A DNA stretch of 64,000 bases from NCBI RefSeq assembly GCF_001039355.2, contig NW_019775737.1, positions 51,982-115,981 of the forward strand, in the 5' to 3' direction. Positions 11,265 through 21,935 of this stretch are shown one piece after another. Under the pieces are notes generated by a model. The model did not search any database. It was not told the DNA's origin and was given only the letters and a program-made list of their open reading frames with translations. A program made the position numbers and the translations under genes. Position 1 is the first letter of the stretch. Each line of letters begins with the position of its first letter. The DNA comes from Lingula anatina. Its lineage: Eukaryota; Brachiopoda; Lingulata; Lingulida; Lingulidae.

Positions 11265-11688
11265 TGAGCTCTTGACCTCCTAGGCGTTATTGATTTGCAT
11301 ATCAGCGGCACGAGGTAACATCCGCCCAGCCAGCCTCAACTCACGTCTTTCAGATACTCGCACAGCGTACAGCAACTGATGTTGATAGGCAGGAAGTCGT
11401 CGTTACCAAACACATACTCTGCTCATGAAGTATAGTCGAACTAACAATCTCAACAAGGTAAAGGGTTGATATTCTGCACTGAAATATTTACTTTAAAATC
11501 AACAGGGTAGTGCGTTATCAAATTACTTTAAAAGAGAGGACAGGAAAGCGTTTTAATCTGGTTAACTTTGGCGAAAGTAAAACTTTCAAAACTGGCACGC
11601 TGCTAGCAGAAAAGACTTCACACACACTTGAACATAATCTAGACAGTATAGTTTACTGGGGCACAAACAAGCAAAGATAGACTGCACC
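11265..11688 (+). promoter_or_regulatory. E1 upstream region with octamer and ISRE-like sites
   Basis: This sequence is strongly conserved upstream of E2 (29,740-30,125) and in part upstream of the lost third copy (51,105-51,258). Two sites stand out. ATTTGCAT, the POU octamer, is at 11,293-11,300. GAAAGTAAAACT at 11,573-11,584 is one base away from the interferon-response-type core GAAANNGAAACT. A leader of about 100 bases then leads to ACCATGA at the start codon. Conservation is seen directly; binding by POU or IRF factors is inference. Confidence 0.45.
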
Positions 11689-13368
11689 ATGAATTCAAGC
11701 GACCCACACTGGATTAAATGCCACGCTGACTTGCAAATAGGAGATGGATACAACTTTGATACCATGGAAAAAACACAAGCCATAATTGAGGGCATAGAAG
11801 AGGATAGTTTGGATTTCACTAAAGATCGGGATATAAAAATTCGCCAATTTACCGGGCACTTAACCGAGCGCGATACTCAGACCAGCAGCAGTGAGGGTTT
11901 TGTGAGGCTCAAGGCAAAAGCTTTCGATTTGACTATTCCTGGGGTAAACATGGGGTTGAAGGCTGAGGCAGGAGCAAGTGCTAGCTGGAAAGGAAGTGGG
12001 GAAAATACAACGAAGGGTGATGTCACCACACTGCGCCTGTCTATTCGTATGCAAACTGTGAGTTTTTATTTCTTTTTAAGAAACCAGATCAGGTCAAACA
12101 TTTCTCTGAAAAGATTTTAGAAGATTTAATCAAATTACTTCAGATTTAATCAATTAATTTGCAATGAGATAAAAAAAGAAACAAATGAATAAATTCATGC
12201 ATGGATCAATGATTAAGGAAATAATTGACTAGATATAAATGAAAAAATAAAAGCAAACGTTCAAGAATATAATTATAATATAGTTATTCAGTTTTTGTTT
12301 GTTGACATAACTATCTGAATAAAAAATGCAAAAAAAAAAAAACAGAAATAGTAATGTTCAACTGTAAATTGTAAAATGTTTACGAATATCAGTGTTGTGT
12401 ATCACAGGTGTGTTTTACAGTTACCCTTTCAATCCATGCCTTTACGCTTATTCCGTGTGTAATTTGTACTGGCGAGAATGATTTTTTTTGCGACATATCG
12501 GGGGAAATAATAATAATAATAATAATAATATTTTTGTCTCTCAGGGAATTAAGCGCCTGAACGACCGAAGACGCGGAAGTGTGAGACGAAAACCTGGGGT
12601 TCATCCTACACATTATGTGTCATCTTTAGCCTACGGTGGCTATCTGACCATCGACATAACAGCGCGCGTGAACAGTCGCAATGCGAAGGAGAACTTTGAA
12701 CGGGACATGGGAGCAAACGCAGAGTTCAAATTTAAAGAATATGGCGCCGATGTAAGTGCTAACAGTAAACTGAATAACATCGAAGATTACTTGAGGAATA
12801 CTCAGGAATGCACAGTGAACGTTGACTCGAGTGTTTCAGAAATGCAGTACGACGTCCGCGAAACAAAATCAAGTGATCTCAGCAATTTGCAGAAGCTGAT
12901 AAATCGCTTCGTAGAAAAAGTCGAGGAACAAAATGGCGGCAAAGGCAAGCCGATGCTGGCCAAAATTGCTCCTTTATCCGAACTTGATAATTCTGCAGAG
13001 CCATATGAATTCGAAAACAGACTGGGGAACCAGATTAAAGATCTGGAAGACAGGTATGACGACATTTGTTCAGCTTTGGGGTTTCTACGCACCTTCTTCC
13101 AAGATCACCAAACTCAGGTCCAAGACCTTCCCCATGATATAATTAAGCTTGAGAAGGATCTTGAAAGTTTACGAGACACATTCACAGATAATATACAGGG
13201 ACTCACTCACAGAAAGGCTGACCATGCGAAAAATAAAGAAATCGTTCGACATTTAGAGGCAGCGTACACGGAATTCAGCCCTACTGCTGTTGGTCTAAGG
13301 AGATGCATCGGTAGAGTGAGGCAAATGACCCAGAAATATATCAAGGTGAATAACTTCGTGCTCTCTGA

Positions 13369-13405
<37 letters not shown>

Positions 13406-14990
13406 CACGTCGGTTAAATGAGGCGAATAGCTTAACACTATAGCAAGGTCAACACTCTAGTCCTTTATTTTTCAGATATTGTGCAAATGTCCTAGAATTA
13501 TTGAGGACATCCCTTCATGACAATGTGTTATAAGCTTTTGAATTTAAACAGATTGGTTATATTATGGGCATCTATTACAGGTAACTGATACATATGAACA
13601 ACTACCAGAAGCTTATGCTGAGGGGAAGCACACCAACATAGTCGCCGTCGGGAAGATGGGGACCGGAAAGAGCTCCACCTGTAATATGATGGTCGAAAAA
13701 GAAGGGGTTTTCCGAGCAGCTTTTTCCTCGGACGCTGTAACGAAAGACCTGTCATCGCACTGTGCTAATGTGGGTGGCCGTGATTTGCGACTCATTGATA
13801 CTCCCGGCCTCTTAGAGGCTGTGTCGACTAAGGCACGGTTAGATATTCTGCAGAAGCTGGCGAATTGTATTAGTTTGCTCGAAGGCGAGGACGGTATCGA
13901 CGTGTTCTTGTTTGTCATTCGCTGCGACGAAATGCCATCTCAAGAGGAATTGGGCGCCGTGATTCAGCTAGGTACGTTGTTTTCGGAAGTCATTTTTGAA
14001 TACATGGTTGTTGTAGCTACTCACAAGGATCATCTTGATAACAAGGGAGAGTCAACAAAATGTTTCATAAGCAATCTTCCCGACAAAATGAAGACGATCC
14101 TTCAGAAGGCCGGTGGGAGGATGATGTTCATCAACAACGTCACAAAAAACGGGAGAGAGCGTAGAGACTACATAAAAGACATCATCGGTCACGTTGATGA
14201 TATTGCAAAAGCTCATAAGGGTGAGAAATTCTCCCATAAAGCGATCAGCGTAGCAAGCGAGAAGAGACGATTACTAAGAGAGAAATATCCTCAACTGAGT
14301 GATGTTGCTATACAATCGCATTTAGAAAAAGACGTTGAGGCATATTTAACATCGCAGTACTGGTGTTTTGGTGGCTCTTCCACTGTGCGACTTAGCAATG
14401 GGTCAGTCACACCAATGGCCAAACTCTCTCCAGGTGACAAGGTGCTTTGTGTTAGGGACGATGGCTCCGTCGGCTTCGAGGAAATCTTCTGCTTCGGCCA
14501 TGCGGACTCCAACTGCCAGACTATATATGTCCACTTGGAGACTTCAACTGGGCAACACCTTCTCCTCTCTTATGGTCATTATATCCACGCTAGCTCTAAC
14601 TCTACATCATTCCCATTTTCCCTGAAAGCCGCCCGTGATATCCGAGTTGGTGATGGGGTGTTCGTTTATCACCCTGCGACCAACGCCATTTTTATGGACG
14701 AAATTGTGGCAACAGGCAGTAAGAAGGTCACCGGAGCCTTTTGTCCCCACACATTGAGCGGCACCATCATCGTCAATGATATTTTGGCGTCGTGTTACAC
14801 CGACTCCGTACAGCCCCTGGTGGCTGAAAAATTGCTTATGCCAGCCTGGTTCCTGTACGAAATGCTTCCACTGCTTGTGTCTGCGCCAGTACTGAAATAT
14901 GGCGTCTCTTATGCCTGTAAATTTTTAAGCGCGACGAAGCAATATTTTTCACGTGTTTTCTACAGCAGCGCCTGCGAAAACCACTATTAA
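11689..14990 (+). CDS. E1: MACPF/SNTX-like - helical - AIG1 GTPase - hedgehog-type Hint fusion
   Basis: Three exons, all introns phase 0: 11,689-12,057, 12,545-13,345 and 13,581-14,990; 859 aa. Residues 1-250 form a beta-rich module with the MACPF signature T-H-Y-x6-G-G at 145-155; layout and following helical segment resemble the stonustoxin (SNTX) type of MACPF protein. Residues 255-390 are helical, including a PLSELD segment and heptad-like stretches. The GTPase has P-loop GKMGTGKS (414-421), G3 DTPG (463-466) and G4 THKD (537-540), all canonical. The Hint domain starts at Cys652 (YW|CF), has LSPGDKVL, the SxxH pair Ser720/His723 and ASCY (Cys795), then a 62-residue hydrophobic tail where hedgehog proteins have their sterol-recognition region. 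No signal peptide: probably cytosolic. Family knowledge: such Hint domains cleave before the Cys and can pass the product to a lipid. Pore formation, cleavage and GTP control are inference. The reading frame is intact. Confidence 0.85.
13366..13402. repeat. (TC)n microsatellite in E1 intron 2
   Basis: Pure TC run just after the donor AAG|GTGAAT. The E2 intron has a shorter TC run at the same place. E1 lacks a 6-base stretch (gcacat) that precedes the donor in E2, so the exon is two codons shorter. Confidence 0.85.
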
Positions 14991-15771
14991 TATCTCAACT
15001 TTTCCTGAAAGAAGGGAAACTCAACCGATAATTAAAATTGATAAAATGTCATCTGTATGTACATGCACTTAACCTTCTACAACTAAGAGCATGCTTATAA
15101 AGTTCATTTTAGCATAGCACTATTTTATATCTGTTTATTGCGTTCAATTTGGACATTGCTATTGGTACCATTTTACGATTTGATTATGTGATAGTGTTGT
15201 TATTACACATTATATAACTATTAGTAGAGCTTTTGGAAAAGAAAATAGCACAAAATAGCCCCATTCTGCTTTCTCCTCCACCATGCACACGTCAGCGATT
15301 GCTTAATGTTCTTGATTCCCTCTTGTTATGGTGTTTATCTCAGATTCTTTTTTTAGAATTTGTATTTCTGTACAAAAGTATTCTTTCATTGAAATTTTCA
15401 CGTTTTATCATGTGTATTTGAGGCAACATTAACATAAGATATCCCCTGTATGTCAAACCGTATTGATCATCTTCAGACAAATACAGTTCCAAAATCAAGA
15501 TATAAGTCATTGTGAAGTTTCATACTATATTACATTATATTTTCCATTAGATAGGTGCAAATTTTATTGATGGAACGTTGCTCTACTCCAGCTGAATGGG
15601 TTGTAGGCTGATGTTATGAGGAGATGCGATTAATATTACACAATTGGATTTAATGTTTAGTTTATTTAGATTTCTATCATATGTATTTTAAAAGAGATGA
15701 GGGACATTTACAGGTTGGTGAGAGTTCTTATTTTTTTTCTACACCCATCTATTTTATTGACGATATAATGT

Positions 15772-15802
<31 letters not shown>

Positions 15803-16723
15803 TTATGTCTGAACACTTAAAGGTCATACAATGTGTATTCTTTAATGTTTTAACAGATGATGCGATTCATTTTTGTAATTAAGTGAAAGAGTATTTTTTT
15901 TGATAGCACAATATATGTCACAATTCTAAGTATTGGGTTAAGCGATTTTTGGACGATTTCTAATTTTTCTCTTCAGCCCCCTTTTTGCAAAAAAAAGGTA
16001 TTTTCGTTCTTGAAGTCTTAGATTGGAGATATCTTAACTTTTCAGAATCTTTAGCTGTAAATTTGACATTTCTTTTTAAATTTCGAAACGTAATTATTGA
16101 AAAAAAAAAGCAAAATTGTATGTTTTGAATAAAAAATAACCCTTAATTGGAGATGAAAAGCGCAAGGAGATTTCATTAATGTTCACATTATCTCTAAACT
16201 TGCAGCACCTGAACTTCCCACAAGCAGTACATTTACCTAAAAGGCGAAGTATTGGACTTGTAGCTCTTATAAACCTTTAATACACGTTTTATAACACATT
16301 CTTGTTATTCTATAAAGCTAGTTAAGCAAACGAAACAAAATGACATATGACTGAACATTTTTCGTTTTTTTTTCTTATGAAATACTGGTGTTGCCCTCAG
16401 TTCCGATCAATTCTGAAGATTTATTTCTCTTTGCAAGATTAAGGGATCATCACAAGAAAGAATTGTTAAAATATGAAAGTTGCCAACGCTTGCTCAACTG
16501 TGAGTGATATTGGACTCATGATAAATTATCTGTCCCAGAGATTTCCCTGCAGTTTCATCTGACTCCAACCTTCAAAATTCCATCTAGTTTATGATCACTT
16601 GAGACATCCATTACTTCCTTTCAATGTAGTCAAACTACCGAAGTAATCAATTTACAGTTCACTACAACGGCTTTTGGTGCGCACAGGCTTTTGTTTGTCT
16701 ATGGCATCATCCATTACAAATGA
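14991..16723. other. Convergent intergenic space E1/D1
   Basis: No gene seen. It holds the E1 3' flank and the D1 3' flank. A TTA array lies at about 15,770-15,806. The part from about 16,300 to 16,723 recurs at 52,660-52,855 and 56,366-56,574, the D2 3' flank, which shows where a third E gene must once have ended. Confidence 0.6.
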
Positions 16724-18313
16724 TCACTTTTGATTACTGACGTCAACTTTGACCCACATGCTAACTTTAGAGTCCACATCTTCAAAGTCGACAACGAAGA
16801 AATCATCAAAGTCGTTTCCTTCGTTTCCAGACTGTCCATTAGTGAAATATTCAAGCACGGAGATGTACTGGAAGATGTTCCACAACGATGCTCCCTCCTT
16901 TAACAAAATAAATAAATATAGTAGATATAAAGGCTGTAGTCATATAAATAATAATAATAGCAACAATTTTTATTTATTTTAGATTATATCTTAAATCTTT
17001 ATAAAACCTTTGCAAATGTACAGAAAAATAATAAAATAACCGAAATATACAAATTGAGAAAAAAATAAACATCAAATTTGCCTTAAAAATAATTTTACCA
17101 GTGCCCTAGAAACACTTGGGAAGAGGAAAACAATAATGCCCAGCCCATCTTTTTGGTATAAAAAGCATTTGAAAGAAACGTGGCAATCATTACCTTCAGA
17201 ATGCACGGTTTTTCCTGTTCACGCATAATCTCTCGGATCATTCCTCGCAGCTCCTCCAAAAAACATAGTATGCTATTTGGTTCAGCAGTGCCGACTATAC
17301 TAACACGATTTCCGGCCAATTCTGTTTACTCCTTAAAAGTTTTTGGTAGCGAATCCATAAAATTTTGCTTTTGTTCACTGTTGAGAGCTGTTCTACCGTC
17401 ATGGATAAACACAAAGATGTCCCTCTTCAAAACTGTCCCGAAGAATTTATCTTCCAAGAGGTCTATAGCCCCTATTTCTGTTGATCTGACTCTTAAGTTA
17501 TATCTTAGCACGTATAAAAATATGTCTACTTGCTGTACACCTCATTGGCGACAGATGGTCTCTACAACGTGCTCTTTGGTAAAATCTAAATCTCCAATTC
17601 CAGGGGTATCTTTAAGTGTTAATTTCCATGTCTCATTTGCAGAGCTTTTTATGTCTCCATGAAGTACACAGCATTCGGTCTGCTCGGGTGAATCTGATTG
17701 GGTAAGAAGAGCACGAGCCAGAGACGTTCTTCCGTGCCCCTTTCGACCGACAAGCATCACGCTTAAGTGTTCAAAGTAATCTGGAAAATGATACAAACAC
17801 GTATTCATTTATCATAAATGAAAAGTATGAAACAAGCCGAAATATTTTCGTATCGTTGGTATACGGCCAACCTGGGCGAAGGTCCTTATTAGACTGATGT
17901 AAGTTAATGTTCACACTCAATGACCTCTAGGTGGTATAGTGAATTAATTTAGACTACAGCTTTGGGATTATCTACAAAATGTACCTTGGACATTGGTTTG
18001 GAAACTGGGAAAATGGAAGTTGGTTCCAAGAAAAAAATTATTTGCCATGGCCGTTAAACATAATGTTTGTGAAACATCGATCTAATGAGTATAAGACAAA
18101 TAATTTTCGTCTACCGGGTCAATTTACAGAGAAAATCACCTCGTTTATCAACTTAACGCTTTTTTCTGGTCTTACCGTGGCAAGACAAGGTAAATACATC
18201 AACGAGAAGAGGGAGAGGAAAAGGGGTATCAAAATAAGGAGTCAGCGATTTACAGATAGCGAGAATATGGTGGGGAGAAAATTTGAAAAAAGAAAAACAT
18301 TAACCCCCTCTAT

Positions 18314-18355
<42 letters not shown>

Positions 18356-18729
18356 TATTTGTGTACACAATCACATGATATTGGTTAAATAGCATTAAGC
18401 GTCGTTAAACATATACGTGCCATTAGCTGAATGTAATATAAGCACTGCCTAGAACAAATATTCTGGCAACTCGAACAAATTACCTTGCCCAAACCTGTCC
18501 TAGTTCAATATATATATAATGTAAACATTACACTGTCATGAATCGTCCTACTGCACATACGCTGTCTTCTAGATCATTATGTGATATATTATAACACATC
18601 GCACTGTATGAAATGATAAACGTAATGCTCAAATTAAAAAATAATGCAATTATTTAAAACTAATCTACGTGATGATAATGTGTTATCATAGGACTAGTGT
18701 GTCTTACCATCAGCTGTAGGTTCCGCCAT
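16724..18729 (-). pseudogene. D1: P-loop-altered AIG1-like gene, inactivated by nonsense codons
   Basis: Same three-exon plan as D2: 18,729-18,708 (ATG GCG GAA ... then GTAAGA), 17,780-17,194 and 16,897-16,724. All splice sites remain, and the frame is continuous apart from two stop codons. One TGA replaces a CGA (Arg) at about 17,544, next to the loss of one GAA codon. One TAA replaces AAG (Lys) at about 17,322. The P-loop reads GRKGHGRT, with Arg in place of the catalytic Lys, as in D2. G3 is DTPGIGDL. The acidic C-terminal exon (GNEGNDFDDFFVVDFED) is nearly identical to that of D2. Because decay is limited to point changes, inactivation looks recent. A short peptide from the first 88 codons could still be made. 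Confidence 0.85.
18319..18348. repeat. (CA)n microsatellite in D1 first intron
   Basis: CA run. The introns of D2 (58,812-58,852) and D3 (40,302-40,334) carry one at the same place, so this repeat predates the duplications. Confidence 0.9.
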
Positions 18730-18930
18730 CTTTGTTATTTACGTCTGTGACCTTTCAAAGTATTGCTTCCTACAGTACATGCGCCAATGCATACACCATC
18801 GACCCCGTTAACGGTACAAGCTCATTATCAGGTCCAAGGCAGCGATGGGGCCTATATTAGCCACGTGGATTTACGTTTCATGGAAGAGAGACATGAGCTT
18901 TTATAACCAACACCTATTGAGCAAAGAAAG
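18730..18930 (-). promoter_or_regulatory. D1 promoter region
   Basis: This region is almost identical to the D2 upstream region (59,899-60,064) and is recognisable in D3 (40,729-40,880). On the minus strand it contains CCACGTGG (an E-box palindrome at 18,861-18,868) beside CTAATATAGGCC, a TATA- or CArG-like segment, then the leader to ATGGCGGAACC. Conservation is seen; factor binding is inference. Confidence 0.4.
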
Positions 18931-18969
18931 CAAAAGTACGTTAAACGAAAGACCACGTATCGGCATATC

Positions 18970-18972
<3 letters not shown>

Positions 18973-19041
<69 letters not shown>
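18973..19041. repeat. (TA)n microsatellite
   Basis: Pure AT/TA run of about 70 bases, in the upstream flank of D1 and absent from D2. Confidence 0.95.
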
Positions 19042-19044
<3 letters not shown>

Positions 19045-19049
19045 CATAT

Positions 19050-19305
19050 AACAGTGCCGAATTTAATGGAGTGTAAGGGGGTTCTGCTCCCCTCCACCCT
19101 GCAATTTCTGAAAAAATACACCAATATTAGACCGCTCTTGAAACTAGAATTTTTACTAGCTGAATCATTTCCAAACCGTACCAAATGCCACCGTTCGCCC
19201 TCTAAAATATCAAACCGAACCCCACGACTGGGGGGGGGGGTTCGGATTCGCATCCGCGGACCCCCTTCAAATTATCCTGAATTCGCCCCTCGTTCCATGC
19301 TAACA
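19050..19305. repeat. Dispersed repeat fragment, unclassified
   Basis: GC-richer island with CAGTGCCGAATTTAATGG at the left and a diverged inverted counterpart (CCTGAATTCGCCCCT) at the right, and a G run at 19,230-19,239. It interrupts the D1 upstream flank and is not found upstream of D2. It looks like an inserted non-autonomous element; the class is unknown. Confidence 0.4.
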
Positions 19306-19865
19306 ACCTGAGAAATATTATTATTCTTGGCCAAAATGCTACTAGCGCGGGTAATGCTTGGAACACCTTGTCGTTCATGTTCAATGTTCACGCATTTGAA
19401 TACTTAAGTCTGCTGATTCATATATGATATTTTATCAACGTGTACAGAGTGCATTTTATCAGTCATTTCTAAGCCACCCTCGATAAAAGCGTTCGCGCAC
19501 ACACACTCACAAACACACAAACAAACTGAATTAGAAAAAAAAATCCCGTTGTTTATCAAATGTATAGTATTTTATATCAGTATATTCAAAAGCTTAATTA
19601 TTTGATGAAAAAAATATTTGGGTATATACATGGATGTAGGCTAGCAATGTATCATGGATGGAATTTGACTCAAGCAAATAATAACATGGGTTCACATATA
19701 AATACGGGGACTGATCTCTGAAATATCAGAGTCACCTTTTTATGAGGGGGGGGGGCGCTGAGGGGGAAATATACGCTTTGCTCCTCCTGCTGTTGGTAGG
19801 TTTTAACTTTGTCTTTCCTCCCACGCTTAAGCCCTATATAGCACATTAAATCCTCATCTGAAACT

Positions 19866-20342
19866 GATTATCGGTGCTGCATATTGCTGAAAAAAGTGAA
19901 AAAACAGCATAACTTCCCTAGAAATGACCTGATCATGCTGATTTTCGAACTTCACCTGCGTATTATGAATATTCCTCAATTCTGTAAGTTTTGATAAGTA
20001 AAAAGTAAAATAAAATGATTATTATCAATATACGTTTTGTCCTTTGCTATTTTAGCATAGTATTTGTGTACGCCTTTTTAATGTTTAGAAACGTGTATGC
20101 CCGTGCGTGTGCTCAAGTAAATGTATAAAACATACGCAATATGCTTACATATGTTTAGGCCTGTGAACTAGTTTCTACAGGATTTGTTGTGATCAATTTT
20201 TTTTTCTATAGGTTTGAGACTTACAGAATTGAGGAATATTCATAATACGCAGGTGAAGTTCGAAAATCAGCATGATCGGGTCATTTCTAGGGAAGTTATG
20301 CTGTTTTTTTCACTTTTTTCAGCAATATGCAGCACCGATAAC
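19866..20342. mobile_element. Foldback element with ~125-bp inverted repeats
   Basis: The arm at 19,866-19,990 (ggtgctgcatattgctgaaa ... ttcctcaattctgtaag) is repeated in inverted order at 20,213-20,342 with very few differences. The spacer is about 220 bases. It has no coding capacity. Diverged direct copies of one arm continue at about 21,150, 21,310 and 21,480. Confidence 0.7.
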
Positions 20343-20344
20343 AC

Positions 20345-20960
20345 GATAAGTAATGATAATATAATAATAAGTTTATTGAGCACTAAATGACATGAATACA
20401 ATTGCAGGCTACAATATTTACTACAATATATATGGATATACAATAATATATGTTTACATATGTATAGTATGTAAAATTAAACATGTGTTAATGCAAATTA
20501 TGCTATAAGATTGATTGATTAAACTACTCACAACATTATTGACAATGAGTGTCTGTGACGTACCAGATTTCAGGTGAACTATGTATTTTAACAGCAGTCT
20601 TTACAAATTCTGCTATTACTTTGAGACTTTTATGACAGGGTGGATTAAGGAGAATTGACAATATCTGATCACTGTCATCTAGCTAGACCCACTACACTGA
20701 TTTTCAGTAGTTCATCATGCATTCGTTGCCTTTCAACAGTGTATCTTGTACATTCCGTGAGGAAATGTTTTTCATCCTCTTCACAGTTGCAAGCTTTACT
20801 TTTTCTCATCAAGTGGAGTTTTAGGGTTTGTGTATCGCCCCTTTCTTTTCGTAGGTCGTGGTCATTTAGTCTAATTTTTGCCAGTGTTTTGATATTTAAT
20901 GAGGAGACACTAATTTTGATGTAATTTTCACATTCATAAGATTTTCTAATTGTTTTGTAC
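20345..20960 (-). mobile_element. LINE 3' end, 5'-truncated and decayed
   Basis: The minus strand reads as the end of a non-LTR retrotransposon ORF2: LAKIRLNDHDLR, then a Cys/His segment CNCEEDEKHFLTECTRY. This is the typical pattern after the reverse transcriptase (RxNxHxL, CxxC, DExHFLxxC). It runs into a stop and ends with CAATAAACTTATTATTAT. No intact gene. Confidence 0.65.
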
Positions 20961-21004
20961 GTCCTTAATTTTTTTGAGGTCGAGTAAGTGGTTTTTCTTC
21001 AGAT

Positions 21005-21725
21005 ATATGTCTCAGGCATGTTAACAGTCTAAATATGAACTAATTAGATATGTAAAAGTGCTGTTTTGACATTTTCTGTTTCTTAACAATATTATTTGTT
21101 GATTATATAAAAATGACAGTAAAAAACATAAGTGGAAAACCATTTTTATTTATTCATAATACGTGGGTCACGTTTGAAAATCAGCATGAACGGGCAGTTT
21201 TTATGGAAGTTATGCTGTTTTTTTTTTTTTTATTATTTTTTTAAAGCATTTTTATAACACCGATAACAGGATAAGTGAAAAAAACGTTTTTCCTTTTGGA
21301 TTGAAACTTTTGGATTGAAACTTACAGAACTGATTAACATTCATAATACTTAGGTCAAATTTGAAAATCAGCTTGATTGGACCATTTTACAAAAGTTATG
21401 CTGTTTTTTTTTTTTTTTTCATTATTCAGCATATATGCAACACTGCATTTTAAGGAAAACCAATCAGCCTTATGTCTTGCAACTCACAGGAGTGATCAGT
21501 CTGACTAGTATACAGATCAAGTTTTGAAAATAAGCTTGATCAGTTTAGTTTTGATGAAGTTATTAGCCTTTTTATGCAAGAGGTTTTTCATCAGATTTAT
21601 GTCTCAGGCATGTTAACAGTCTAATTATGGTACTAATTACATATGTAAAAGTGTTGTTTTGACATTTTCTGCTTCTTAACAATATTGTATGTTGATTATA
21701 TAAAAATGACAGTAAACCTGTTATC
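21005..21725. repeat. ~590-bp tandem repeat with degenerate foldback arms
   Basis: The segment at 21,008-21,125 (tctcaggcatgttaacagtct ... ttatataaaaatgacagtaaa) is repeated at about 21,600-21,716. Between the copies lie two to three degenerate copies of the foldback arm, each with GAAAATCAGC(A/T)TGA and AGTTATGCTG. Confidence 0.6.
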
Positions 21726-21935
21726 GTGCATTCTGTAATAAAGTATCAAATAGGGAAATGAACTCATATCATTGCAGTTTGTCAGATTCCATCTTTCACT
21801 AAGTTAAGAATCTCAGAATGGAGCAAGTTGGACATTTAAAACTGTTCCATTGATATGTTGCCTTTGATAACATTTTTTTTAAATTGATCATATAGAATGA
21901 CAGTAAATAGATTATTTTGCTTTATGTAAAAATAG

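Noticed and set aside
12802-13092. Minus-strand frames over E1 exon 2 (and E2 31,791-32,081)
   Set aside because: Shadow frames of the coding strand; they persist in both paralogues only because the sense strand is conserved.
14291-14625. Other frames over the Hint region
   Set aside because: The + frame ending at 14,990 carries all Hint motifs; the others carry none.
14364-14990. A true hedgehog gene
   Set aside because: There is no hedgehog signalling domain or signal peptide. Only the Hint part is hedgehog-like, and it is in frame with a GTPase.
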